A DNA stretch of 64,000 nucleotides from Nocardia takedensis NBRC 100417 (GTDB taxonomy: Bacteria > Actinomycetota > Actinomycetes > Mycobacteriales > Mycobacteriaceae), in contig NZ_BAGG01000092.1 in NCBI RefSeq assembly GCF_000308695.1, positions 1 through 64,000 of the forward strand, written 5' to 3'. The notes under the pieces were generated by a model. That model saw nothing but the letters and a program-made list of their open reading frames with translations, was not told the origin of the DNA and did not search any database. The translations under genes and the position numbers were made by a program. Shown piece by piece: positions 35,046-42,957 of the stretch. Each line of letters begins with the position of its first letter. The stretch's first letter is position 1.

Positions 35046-36185
35046 TCAGCCCGCCACCAGCGCCCGAGCGTGCTCGCGGGCCCAGCGGTCGGCCGCGAGC
35101 ACCTCGGCCAGGGTCTCCGGTTCGGCCCGCCAGCGCTCGGCCGCCTCCACCGCGCGCGCCACCGTCCCCACTATCTGCGGGAAACCGATCAGACCGTCCA
35201 GGAACGCCTGTACCGCCACCTCGTTGGCGGCGTTGTAGACCGCCGTGACGCTGCCGCCCGCCTCCCCGGCCTGCCTGGCCAGGTCGACGGCGGGGAAGAC
35301 GACGTTGTCCACCGGTTCGAAGGTCCACGTCGAGGCGGTCGAGAAATCGCAGGCCGCCGCAGCGCCCGGCACCCGATCCGGCCAGCCCAGCGCCAGCGCG
35401 ATCGGCAGGCGCATATCCGGCGGGCTGGCCTGGGCCAAGGTCGAACCGTCGGTGAAGGTCACCATCGAGTGCACGATCGACTGCGGATGCACCGTCACAT
35501 CGATCCGGTCGTAGGGGATACCGAACAGCAGATGGGTCTCGATCAACTCCAGGCCCTTGTTCACCAGCGACGCCGAGTTCAGGGTGTTCATCAACCCCAT
35601 CGACCAGGTCGGATGGGTTTTGGCCTCCTCCGGGTTCACCGACTCGAGCATCTGCGCCGTCCACCCACGGAACGGGCCGCCGGACGCCGTCAGGATCAAC
35701 CGGTCCACTTCCTCGGCCCGACCGCCGCGCAGACACTGCGCCAACGCCGAATGCTCCGAATCCACCGGGACGATCTGCCCGGGCGCCGCCGCCCTCGTCA
35801 CCAGTGAACCGCCCGCCACCAGCGACTCCTTGTTCGCCAAGGCCAACCGGGTGCCCGACTCCAGAGTGGCCAACGTCGGTTCCAGCCCCAGCGAACCGAC
35901 CAGCGCGTTGAGCACCACGTCCGCCTCGGTGCGGCGCACCAGTTCGGTGACCGCGTCCGGTCCGCCCGACCCCAGATCCAGGGCCCGCGCGGCGGCGGGG
36001 TCGGCGACCGCGACATTGCGCGTCCCCGTCGCCGCCATCTGCGCCGCGAGCAGTTCGGTGTTGCCGCCGCGCGCGGCCAACCCGACCACCTCGAACTTGT
36101 CGGGGTTGGCGGCGATCACCTCGAGCGCTTGGGTTCCAATGGATCCGGTGCTGCCCAGCAGCAGGACTCTCACGATGTCGGACAC
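35046..36185 (-). CDS. dxr: 1-deoxy-D-xylulose 5-phosphate reductoisomerase Dxr
   Basis: 379 residues from GTG 36185 (MSDIVRVLLLGSTGSIG), with the NADPH-binding GSTGSIGTQ loop. The catalytic and metal-binding segments are visible in IVPVDSEHSALAQCL and LILTASGGPFRGW, together with VHPQSIVHSMVTFTDGS and NAANEVAVQAFLDG. It makes 2-C-methyl-D-erythritol 4-phosphate, the committed step of the MEP pathway and the fosmidomycin target. It is the first gene of the dxr-rip1-ispG-GNAT-pbp series on this strand. Confidence 0.94.
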   Translation of the reverse strand: MSDIVRVLLLGSTGSIGTQALEVIAANPDKFEVVGLAARGGNTELLAAQMAATGTRNVAVADPAAARALDLGSGGPDAVTELVRRTEADVVLNALVGSLGLEPTLATLESGTRLALANKESLVAGGSLVTRAAAPGQIVPVDSEHSALAQCLRGGRAEEVDRLILTASGGPFRGWTAQMLESVNPEEAKTHPTWSMGLMNTLNSASLVNKGLELIETHLLFGIPYDRIDVTVHPQSIVHSMVTFTDGSTLAQASPPDMRLPIALALGWPDRVPGAAAACDFSTASTWTFEPVDNVVFPAVDLARQAGEAGGSVTAVYNAANEVAVQAFLDGLIGFPQIVGTVARAVEAAERWRAEPETLAEVLAADRWAREHARALVAG

Positions 36186-36289
36186 GGCCCCATTGTGGCA
36201 GGGCCACTGGCTACGACGGACGGTCGTATGCCACGATATCGGGGAACTACCCCGCCGATCGGGGTCGTACCTCGAGCTAAGGAGCGATC

Positions 36290-36559
36290 GTGGCCGCCAC
36301 GGAACTCGAACCCGCCGACACCGAGCGCGCGGTCGTCTCTCACGTCGACACCGCCGAGGTGCCGTCGGCCGAGTGGGGATGGAGCGGCGAATCACCGCGC
36401 ACCTTCCGGATCGCGGCCATCGTGGTGGCGGTCATCCTGCTCGGGATGCTCATCGGCAACCACAAGGGCCGCGTCGAGGACCTCTACCTCGTCGGTTTCG
36501 CGCTCGCGCTGATCGGGATCGTCGTCTACGACAAGATCTACCGGCGCAAGCCCCGCTGA
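36290..36559 (+). CDS. DUF2631 small membrane protein
   Basis: 89 residues from GTG 36290 (AAGGAG upstream). A hydrophilic N-terminus with EWGWSGESPRTFRIA is followed by two transmembrane helices (AAIVVAVILLGMLIGNH and DLYLVGFALALIGIVVYDKI) and a basic end. Matches small actinobacterial DUF2631 proteins, which are encoded near dxr in related genomes. No function is known. Confidence 0.8.
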   Translation: MAATELEPADTERAVVSHVDTAEVPSAEWGWSGESPRTFRIAAIVVAVILLGMLIGNHKGRVEDLYLVGFALALIGIVVYDKIYRRKPR

Positions 36560-36574
36560 CGCACACGACATGCG

Positions 36575-36601
36575 ACGCCGCTCCCGCCCACGCGGGGGCG
36601 G
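36575..36601. terminator. Terminator between DUF2631 and LysR genes
   Basis: ACGCCGCTCCCGC and GCGGGGGCGGCGT pair with a single T-G wobble around a four-base loop, just after the DUF2631 stop and just before the stop of the convergent LysR gene. Likely shared. Confidence 0.7.
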
Positions 36602-36611
36602 CGTTCGCGTT

Positions 36612-37535
36612 TCAGCGCCCGCGCCGTTTGACCTGCTTGCGCGCGACGGGCTGACGCTTCTTCCCGCCCTTGTCCGCGGACGGCTTGCCCTGTGCACCCG
36701 GCCGTGGCGCCGCGATCGTCCGGGCGCGGGAGCTGTGTTCGGAGCGTCCGCGCACCACCCCGATGAAATCCTCGATCACCGGACCGGTCGCGGCGCTCGG
36801 CCACGCGAGGGCGATCTCGGTCGCGGGCGCGTCGCTGACCGGGCGATAGACCAGATCCTTGCGCGCGTGCAGGCGGGCGACCGAATGCGGCACGATCGCG
36901 TGCCCCACCCCCGCCGCCACCATCTCCAAGGTCACCGCCGCGTCATCGAGCGCGTGCTCGGTCTGCACCTTCTCCTCGGCCAACTCCGCTGCGGTCACGG
37001 CGTCGAACACCGCGATCGGATGATCCTTGGGCACCACCACCACCGCCACCTCCCGGTAGAGCGGAATCGCCGCCAGCCCGTCGCGATCCACCGGCAGGCG
37101 CACGAAGCACATATCGACCCGGCCCTCACGCAGCGCGGCGACCTGCTCAACCTGCGGGACGGGCGTCACCTCCAGCGCGATCCCGGGAAAGCGCTCCCCC
37201 CAGATCCGCGTCCACTTCGACACCGTGACGCCCGGGACGAAACCGACACGCAGCGTCGTCTCCGCGGGCTCGGCCGTGACCACCTCGACCTCCGCGGCCG
37301 CGATCAGCTCCGGGGCCCGCGCCAGCAGCGCGCGCCCGTCCTCGGTCAGCTCGGTCGGCTGCGCCCCCGGCACGAACAACCGGACGCCGAGTTCTTCCTC
37401 GAGCTCGATCACGGTGCGGCTCAAACGCTGCCGGGAGATGTTCAACGATTTCGCCGCGCGCGCGAAGTGCAACTGTTCGGCGACCGCGACGAACCAGCGC
37501 AGACGGGTGACATCGATCGTCTCGAACCGGCTCAT
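36612..37535 (-). CDS. LysR-family regulator with basic C-terminal tail
   Basis: 307 residues from ATG 37535. The HTH is standard (LRWFVAVAEQLHFARAAKSL, NISRQRLSRTVIELEEELGV), followed by a LysR substrate-binding domain (LRVGFVPGVTVSKW, VDMCFVRLPVDRDGLAAIPL, VVPKDHPIA). After about residue 265 comes a strongly basic tail (KPSADKGGKKRQPVARKQVK, then RRGR), absent from most LysR proteins. The DUF5997 gene starts 69 bp away in the other direction; this pairing recurs in actinobacteria, and LysR proteins usually control the divergent neighbour. Confidence 0.87.
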   Translation of the reverse strand: MSRFETIDVTRLRWFVAVAEQLHFARAAKSLNISRQRLSRTVIELEEELGVRLFVPGAQPTELTEDGRALLARAPELIAAAEVEVVTAEPAETTLRVGFVPGVTVSKWTRIWGERFPGIALEVTPVPQVEQVAALREGRVDMCFVRLPVDRDGLAAIPLYREVAVVVVPKDHPIAVFDAVTAAELAEEKVQTEHALDDAAVTLEMVAAGVGHAIVPHSVARLHARKDLVYRPVSDAPATEIALAWPSAATGPVIEDFIGVVRGRSEHSSRARTIAAPRPGAQGKPSADKGGKKRQPVARKQVKRRGR

Positions 37536-37591
37536 TGGAGCAAGACTAGCGGCGCGGCGGACGGGCGGTGAGCGCGGCATCCGACGTCGAT

Positions 37592-37604
37592 TAAGCTTGG
37601 CCGG
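37592..37604 (+). promoter_or_regulatory. Leaderless promoter of the DUF5997 gene
   Basis: TAAGCT (37592-37597) followed by six bases and GTG 37604, with no ribosome binding site. The LysR regulator would bind within the preceding 55 bp. Confidence 0.6.
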
Positions 37605-38014
37605 TGAGCCAGGACCGGAAACCGCAGACCATGAAACCGCTGACCGCGGCCAACAAACTCGGCATCTACCTCCCGGCCGCACCCGCGGAATTCCGCGACG
37701 CGGACATCACCCGCGAACAGCTCGAGAAATTGCGCGCCGACCCGCCCGCCTGGCTCACCGAACTGCGCCGCCTCGGCCCGTTCCCCCGCGACGTCGTCGC
37801 CCGCAAACTCGGCATCTCCAACAGCGGCCTGGCCCGCGCCGAGGTCGCCGACGCCCTCACCGCCGACCAGATCGCGACCCTGCTGGCCGACCCGCCCGCC
37901 TGGCTGACCCGCGAACGCGAATCCTTCGCCGCGGTCCGCGCCGAGAACGAGCGCATCAAAACCAAAGAAGCCGACCGCCGCGCCGCCACCAACCGCCCCG
38001 CCAAAAACCGCTGA
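37604..38014 (+). CDS. DUF5997 family protein
   Basis: 136 residues. Recognisable from MKPLTAANKLGIYLPAAPAEF, then a repeated unit: ADPPAWLTELRRLGPFPRDV and ADPPAWLTRERE, with DVVARKLGISNSGLARAEVA between them, which looks like a helix-turn-helix. A lysine/arginine-rich end follows. Widely conserved in actinobacteria beside a divergent LysR regulator; function unknown to me, possibly nucleic-acid binding. Confidence 0.8.
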   Translation: MSQDRKPQTMKPLTAANKLGIYLPAAPAEFRDADITREQLEKLRADPPAWLTELRRLGPFPRDVVARKLGISNSGLARAEVADALTADQIATLLADPPAWLTRERESFAAVRAENERIKTKEADRRAATNRPAKNR

Positions 38015-38079
38015 CCCCTCCTCCCTCGGCAACTGTCAGCGGCGGCGATCTCCCGACCGCCGCTTGCAGCTGTCAGCCC

Positions 38080-38487
38080 TCACAAACGCCGAATGTCGAT
38101 TTCGGTCAGTTCAGGCAGCACACGGGAGACCGTGGTGAAGTCATTGTCCGCGTGCAGCACCGTGAGCCCGTGATGGACCGCAGTAGCGCACAGCACCAGA
38201 TCGAGGGGCCCTGGGCCGCGATGTTGCCCGTGCTGCGTGAGCTTGTACTGGGCCATCTCAGCCCACCGCCACGCATCCTTGGGCACGGGAACCGGCTCGA
38301 ACAAACTGTTCATCTCGGAATCCATCTGGTCGCGGTCCACAGGGCCTTGTGCCGAGAAAAGGAACTCGAGCCGGGTGGGTGCGCACACATTGATCGAGCC
38401 GGTCTCCAGGACGGAGAACAGCTTCGCGCGTGTCCCCTTGTCGCGGAGCAGGTTCCAGATACCGGATGTATCCACCAAGTACTTCAC
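38080..38487 (-). CDS. vapC: VapC-family PIN-domain toxin
   Basis: 135 residues. PIN-domain acids are present: Asp6 (LVDTSG), Glu41 (TRLEFL), Asp96 (PLDLVLCATA) and Asp114/116 (HADNDF). VapC toxins are Mg-dependent ribonucleases that cut tRNA or rRNA. Its ATG overlaps the stop of vapB by four bases, standard for these operons. All active-site residues are kept, so the toxin appears functional. M. tuberculosis has a VapBC pair (VapBC43) in the same broad slot between dxr and rlmN. Confidence 0.9.
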   Translation of the reverse strand: MKYLVDTSGIWNLLRDKGTRAKLFSVLETGSINVCAPTRLEFLFSAQGPVDRDQMDSEMNSLFEPVPVPKDAWRWAEMAQYKLTQHGQHRGPGPLDLVLCATAVHHGLTVLHADNDFTTVSRVLPELTEIDIRRL

Positions 38488-38711
38488 ACATCGCCCCGCT
38501 GAGCAGCCTTTCGGGCATCGTATGCCGCGATCGCCGCGTCGAAATCGCCGGCCTCGGCTCTCGCGACAAGCCGTTCCAGCGCTTCAGCACGCTTCAGCCG
38601 TTGGACTGCCTCACGCAGGGCGGTGTTGACAGTGTCCTTCTTCGTCTTGGTCCCGAACAGCCGCATGGCGTCAGCCAACAGCGCCGGATCCACCTCGATA
38701 TTGGTCGCCAC
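38484..38711 (-). CDS. vapB: VapB-family antitoxin
   Basis: 75 residues from GTG 38711 with AAAGGA seven bases upstream. The N-terminal ribbon-helix-helix reads ATNIEVDPALLADAMRLFGT, then KTKKDTVNTALREAVQRL, as in VapB proteins of the Rv0623 type. The C-terminal helix (ALERLVARAEAGDFDAAIAA) would wrap the toxin. It should bind its operator at 38729-38754 together with VapC and repress the pair. Confidence 0.88.
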   Translation of the reverse strand: MATNIEVDPALLADAMRLFGTKTKKDTVNTALREAVQRLKRAEALERLVARAEAGDFDAAIAAYDARKAAQRGDV

Positions 38712-39423
38712 GACAGCATCCTTTCATTGCACAACACGAGTGTGTCTGTTGTGCGCTATGTGCATGGTAGCTCGCTGAAGCCCCCGAAGCAGCAGACGGT
38801 TCTACGACTCTTGTCGACGTGTCGACGCGACTCGAACGCGTCCACCGCAGCAGCAGCACGCCCACGGACTCACGGCGATCTGTCGCCCGCAGCATCAGCG
38901 GGCAGTGCTTCGGGACACGATGTTCCTCGTGCGCGAACTCCCTCTCGGTATGGATCAGCCGGGCAACCGTTCGCCCGAGATCGGTCGTGTAGTCGAGTCC
39001 GTGCGCGTCACCTGTCGTCTCGGCGGCGAGTTGGGCGAGACGCAATCCTGTTCCATCCCAGGGCAACCGCGGCCACACGAGAGCTATCCGTTGGGCTGGT
39101 TCCACCGCCGCGCCCGACCCTGAGCGGGGTGCCCGCGGGCCGGTCAACCAATCGTTCCCCACAGGCTCGGCAATCCCCACGGCGCGCAGGATTCGCAGGG
39201 CACTCCGCCGTTCCTCTTCTGCTGCGCGCTGTTCGACCGCCTGCGTTTCCCGACGAACAGTCAGCTTCCGTCCATCCATGAGCTCGACGAATTGCCGTAC
39301 GGTCAAACCGTGCTCGGCAAGGGCGAGAGCGAGCGCGCGCAACGTCACCGCCTTGTTGCCGACTTCCCAACCGGTGCCGAGCAATCGGGCTACCTGCGTG
39401 CGCTGTTCGGGCGTCAAACTCAC
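38671..39423 (-). CDS. Uncertain ORF, possibly a decayed gene, overlapping vapB
   Basis: 250 codons from ATG 39423. I do not recognise it. The first 85 residues (LTPEQRTQVARLLGTGWEVG, helices to ALRILRAVGIAEP) look like real protein with high G/C at third positions. After about residue 185 (LLLRWTRSSRVDTS) the coding bias fades and the end runs through the vapBC operator and into vapB by 41 bases. This suggests that an older gene lost its proper end, perhaps when vapBC arrived. The 38712-39649 interval contains nothing else I can support. Confidence 0.35.
   Translation of the reverse strand: MSLTPEQRTQVARLLGTGWEVGNKAVTLRALALALAEHGLTVRQFVELMDGRKLTVRRETQAVEQRAAEEERRSALRILRAVGIAEPVGNDWLTGPRAPRSGSGAAVEPAQRIALVWPRLPWDGTGLRLAQLAAETTGDAHGLDYTTDLGRTVARLIHTEREFAHEEHRVPKHCPLMLRATDRRESVGVLLLRWTRSSRVDTSTRVVEPSAASGASASYHAHSAQQTHSCCAMKGCCRGDQYRGGSGAVG
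38729..38754. promoter_or_regulatory. vapBC operator
   Basis: A perfect inverted repeat GCACAACA-N10-TGTTGTGC located 18 bp upstream of the vapB start. Position and symmetry fit autoregulation by the VapBC complex. Confidence 0.7.
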
Positions 39424-39610
39424 ACTCAGAGAGCCACTTTCCAGCCCCCCGCCACGCGAGACACGTCTACGAATGGCATCGAGAACAGGGATTTACAAAT
39501 GCCCTGACCGGCAGTGACGGCCCCGGCGCCTGCTTGAAACGGGCACCGCCACCCGCCGACACCCTCGCCTTGGCTGGCTGATCAGCCTCATCGAGCACAA
39601 CGTCACGATC

Positions 39611-39650
39611 ACTAGTGAATTACTAGCCTTCTAGGTTAGACTTCTAATAA
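39611..39650 (+). promoter_or_regulatory. AT-rich promoter and likely operator of the abiE operon
   Basis: An AT-rich stretch with repeated CTAG words: ACTAG at 39611 and 39622, and CTAGCCTTCTAGGTTAG, an almost perfect palindrome. TAGACT (39637-39642) is followed by seven bases and ATG 39650, suggesting leaderless transcription. AbiEi antitoxins autoregulate by binding repeats in this position. Confidence 0.5.
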
Positions 39651-40315
39651 TGATTGAGCCGGAATTGGAAGATCCAGGGTATAGGCAGGCCGGTATTCGC
39701 CCGGAACTGGCGCGCCTACCGCTGCGCACGCTCACCGCCCAGCACGTAACCGCCATCTACCAGCATCCCCATCAACAGCTAGCGAAACTCGCGGCTCGCG
39801 GGCTTCTGCATCGCGCCGCCTACGGCTACTACATCGTCGTACCCCAAGACCGCGTCGACCAGCCCTGGCAGCCCGAACTCGAGGCCGCCGCCGCCGGCAT
39901 AGCCACGGCGATGTTCGGTCCCGAACGCGCAATCCTCATGGGCGTCAGCGCCGCCCGGGTCCTCGGCGCAATCCCTCGCGCCCTGGCGGTCGCCGTCGTG
40001 GCAGTCCCCAAACAGCGCGCCGCCCTGCAACTCACGGACCGGGACGCCACCATCCGCTTCGTCACCCGTGACATCGACCGCCTCGATGCCGAACTCATCC
40101 GCACAGAACTAGGCCCAACCCTCGCCACCACGCCCGAACAGACCGTCCTCGACCTCGCCCACCGACCAGGCCTCGGCGACGCCGACACCGAAATACCGAC
40201 GGCAATCCGCACTCTCTACCGCCTCTGCGACACCGACCGACTAACCGAGCTCGCCACCGAACAGCGCCTGCGTGCCGCACTCAACCGTGCCGAGGACATC
40301 GTGGAGAACCGGTGA
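39650..40315 (+). CDS. AbiEi-family antitoxin (type IV TA)
   Basis: 221 residues. The winged-helix N-terminus reads TLTAQHVTAIYQHPHQQLAK, then LAARGLLHRAAYGYYIVVP. The larger C-terminal antitoxin domain follows, with FGPERAILMGVSAARVLGAI and a conserved TTPEQTVLDLAHRP. AbiEi proteins repress their own operon and neutralise the AbiEii nucleotidyltransferase without stably binding it. The stop overlaps the next start (GTGACAC), implying coupled translation. Confidence 0.85.
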   Translation: MIEPELEDPGYRQAGIRPELARLPLRTLTAQHVTAIYQHPHQQLAKLAARGLLHRAAYGYYIVVPQDRVDQPWQPELEAAAAGIATAMFGPERAILMGVSAARVLGAIPRALAVAVVAVPKQRAALQLTDRDATIRFVTRDIDRLDAELIRTELGPTLATTPEQTVLDLAHRPGLGDADTEIPTAIRTLYRLCDTDRLTELATEQRLRAALNRAEDIVENR

Positions 40316-41100
40316 CACTCGACCCCGACGAACGCGCAGCGACCGCCACCGAATTCGGAGTCGCGCACGCCCAAGTCGAACGCGACTACCTGATCTCACT
40401 CATACTCGGCCATCTGAGCAGCACACATGCCGAATCCCTCATCTTCTTCGGCGGTACCGCACTAGCTCGCACCCACCTGCCGAACGGCCGCCTCAGCGAA
40501 GACATCGACCTCATCGCCATTACACCTCGCTCCCGCCTGGCCGCCGAACTCACGCGCACTTTGCCGCGCTCTGTACAGCGCCAATTCGGCCGACTGGAGT
40601 GGGAAACCAGCCTCAGCGCCGTCATCGATACCGAACCGGCCCGGCTGATCACCCCGGACGGCAGAATCGGTATCAAGATCCAGCTACTCTCCAGGACCGG
40701 CACAACCCGATGGCCCACGGAACCGCGCCGTCTCACCCAGCGCTACCGCAACACCTCACCCGCTACCCTGTCCGTCCCCACCCGCCCCGCCTTCGCCGCC
40801 GCGAAAGCCGTCGCCTGGTACGACCGCGCCGCCCCAAGAGATCTCTGGGATCTCTGGGCCCTCGCAAGAATAAACGCCATCGACCATGAGGCCGCCACCC
40901 TTTTCCAATGACTTGGTCCCACCAACAAACCCCCACAACCCTGGCAATTCGCCACCGCCCCAAGCGAAGCTCAATGGCATGCACAACTCGCAGGCCAAAC
41001 CCGACTCGAGGTGACTGCCGCTCACGCACTCCGCCTCGTTCGCGACGCCTGGACAAGCGCCGCACCACCGCCGGACCGACAGCGCCCGGTGCCGAGCTGA
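40312..41100 (+). pseudogene. AbiEii-family nucleotidyltransferase toxin, interrupted by an in-frame TGA
   Basis: The frame opens at GTG 40312 and has the nucleotidyltransferase core FFGGTALARTH (residues 46-56) and SEDIDL (Asp64, Asp66). TGA at 40909-40911 stops it after 199 residues. The same frame continues without shift for 62 more codons to TGA 41098-41100, encoding LGPTNKPPQPWQFATAPSEA, then QWHAQLAGQTRLEVTAAHAL and a final helix, which is the conserved C-terminus of actinobacterial AbiEii homologues. So a single nonsense mutation, or a readthrough codon, separates the two parts. Either the toxin is dead, the 199-residue form is active, or low readthrough occurs. Confidence 0.75.
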
Positions 41101-41330
41101 CTGCGAGCGGAACGGTCTAACCCGCAGCCCGTAGAATCACGACAGGCGCCAAGCGCCGTGGGGCGAGCCAAGTTGCGCACAACATGGTTCGTGACCAGCA
41201 AGTACTTCGACCGACCAGCAAACAGACCAAACGCCTGTTGACTCCCGATATTTCCAATTATGGGTTACGGCGGACCGACACTTCAGCAATGCCACGCCTA
41301 CCCCCAAGGTGCCGACGGCGTAGTAGCGCG

Positions 41331-42440
41331 TCAGTTTTCGGCGGCGAGTTGTCCGCAGGCGGCGGCGATCTCTTGGCCGCGGGTGTCGCGGACGGTGCAT
41401 GGCACGCCCTGCTCGTTGACGCGACGAACGAATTCGCGTTCGACAGGCTTGGGGGCGGCGTCCCATTCGCTGCCCGGTGTCGGGTTCAGCGGGATGACAT
41501 TGACGTGGACCCGCGAGCCCAGCGCCTTGTGCAACTTCTTGCCGAGCATGTCGGCCCGCCAGGGCTGATCGTTGACGTCGCGGATCAGCGCGTACTCGAT
41601 CGAGACGCGGCGGCCGGACTTGTCGGCGTAGTAGCGGGCCGCGTCGAGGACCTCGGCGACCGGCCAGCGGTTGTTGACCGGGACCAAGGTGTCGCGGAGT
41701 TCGTCGTCGGGAGTGTGCAGGGAGACCGCGAGGGTGACCGAGAGGTCCTCGTCGGCGAGCTTGCGGATGGCCGGGGCCAGGCCGACGGTGGACACCACCA
41801 CGTTGCGCTGGGAGATCCCGAGACCGTCCGGCGCGGGCGAGGTGATCCGGCGGACGGCGTTGACCACCCGCTTGTAGTTCGCCAGCGGCTCACCCATCCC
41901 CATGAACACGATGTTGGACAGCCTGCCCGGTCCGCCCGCCACTTCGTCGTCGCGCAGGGCCGCCGCGGCCGCGCGCACCTGGTCGACGATCTCCGCGGTC
42001 GACAGGTTCCGGTCCAGTCCGCCCTGGCCGGTCGCGCAGAACGGGCAGGCCATGCCGCAGCCCGCCTGGCTGGAGATGCACAGGGTGTTGCGGTCGGAGT
42101 AGCGCATCAGCACGCTCTCCAGCAGGGTGCCGTCGTGCGCGCGCCACAGCGTCTTGCGGGTCTGACCGTCGTCGCAGGCCACATGCTTGACCACCGACAG
42201 CAGCGGCGGGAACAGGGCCTCGCCGATCGCCGAGCGAACCGGGGCGGGCAGATCGGTCATCCGCTCCGGGTCGGCCTCCAACCGCGCGTAGTACTGCCGG
42301 GCGATCTGATCGGCACGGAACTTCGGCAGACCGAGTTCGGCCATCACCGCTGTGCGGCCGTCCGCGTCCAGATCGGCGAGATGGCGCGGCGGCATACCGC
42401 GGCGCGGGGCGTCGAACACGAGGGGCAGCGAGACGGTCAT
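41331..42440 (-). CDS. rlmN: Dual-specificity RNA methyltransferase RlmN
   Basis: 369 residues from ATG 42440 (GGGGGAAC upstream). Radical-SAM cysteines are in CGMACPFCATG (CxxxCxxC). The conserved GMGEPLANY loop and the methyl-accepting cysteine region near the C-terminus (GVPCTVRDTRGQEIAAACGQL) are present. RlmN methylates A2503 of 23S rRNA and A37 of some tRNAs. Its left neighbour region, 41101-41330, has no gene and is less GC-rich, with repeated GACCAGCAA words. Confidence 0.93.
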   Translation of the reverse strand: MTVSLPLVFDAPRRGMPPRHLADLDADGRTAVMAELGLPKFRADQIARQYYARLEADPERMTDLPAPVRSAIGEALFPPLLSVVKHVACDDGQTRKTLWRAHDGTLLESVLMRYSDRNTLCISSQAGCGMACPFCATGQGGLDRNLSTAEIVDQVRAAAAALRDDEVAGGPGRLSNIVFMGMGEPLANYKRVVNAVRRITSPAPDGLGISQRNVVVSTVGLAPAIRKLADEDLSVTLAVSLHTPDDELRDTLVPVNNRWPVAEVLDAARYYADKSGRRVSIEYALIRDVNDQPWRADMLGKKLHKALGSRVHVNVIPLNPTPGSEWDAAPKPVEREFVRRVNEQGVPCTVRDTRGQEIAAACGQLAAEN

Positions 42441-42606
42441 AGTTCCCCCATTCTCGCATTCGGTCGCTTCGTCGCGTATTCCGGCCGCTACGGGGTACCG
42501 CGGGAGGGCGAGGTGAACGCACGCCGGACCGGGCACGGAACGGCGACATGATTCGGGACGGCACGAAATGCGTGCCCCCGACGAAGCGGTCGGAGATGAT
42601 GCACAG

Positions 42607-42939
42607 ATGTCCACCAACGCCGAAGATCTACCCGGCGACCACCCGACGGTCGACCCGCCCACCGCGGCCACCGTCCCGACGGTCACCGGTAAGAAGACCT
42701 CGATCTCCTCGCGTACCGGCTACGCCTGGATGGGCTTGGTCGTGGGGACGCTCATCCTGGTCGTGCTGCTCATCTTCATCCTGCAGAACTTGCAGAGCGT
42801 CCAGGTGAGCCTGTTCTTCTGGGAGTTCAACCTGCCGATCGGCGTGGCCGTGCTGCTCTCGGTCATCCTCGGCGCACTGGTCATGGCCCTGGTCGGCGGC
42901 CTGCGCATCATGCAGTTGCGGCGGGTCGCCAAACACTGA
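42607..42939 (+). CDS. LapA-family (DUF1049) small membrane protein
   Basis: 110 residues from ATG 42607. A polar N-terminal 40 residues is followed by two transmembrane helices (WMGLVVGTLILVVLLIFILQ and GVAVLLSVILGALVMALVGG) and a short basic end (RIMQLRRVAKH). The motif NLQSVQVSLFFWEFNLPIGV between them is the LapA/DUF1049 signature. In E. coli LapA works with LapB in envelope homeostasis; the actinobacterial role is unknown. Divergent from rlmN. Confidence 0.85.
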   Translation: MSTNAEDLPGDHPTVDPPTAATVPTVTGKKTSISSRTGYAWMGLVVGTLILVVLLIFILQNLQSVQVSLFFWEFNLPIGVAVLLSVILGALVMALVGGLRIMQLRRVAKH

Positions 42940-42957
42940 GGCGGGCGTCCACCCCGC

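Noticed and set aside
32211..35807. A 1198-codon plus-strand open frame across ispG and rip1
   Set aside because: Its composition is Arg/His/Gln-rich as expected for an antisense shadow, and the minus strand holds textbook genes throughout.
38430..39281. A plus-strand 283-codon frame across the vapBC operator region
   Set aside because: Poor codon bias, no domain, and it is antisense to vapB.
40912..41100. The AbiEii tail as a separate small gene
   Set aside because: It is in the same frame as the toxin, has no start codon or ribosome binding site, and matches the family's C-terminus.
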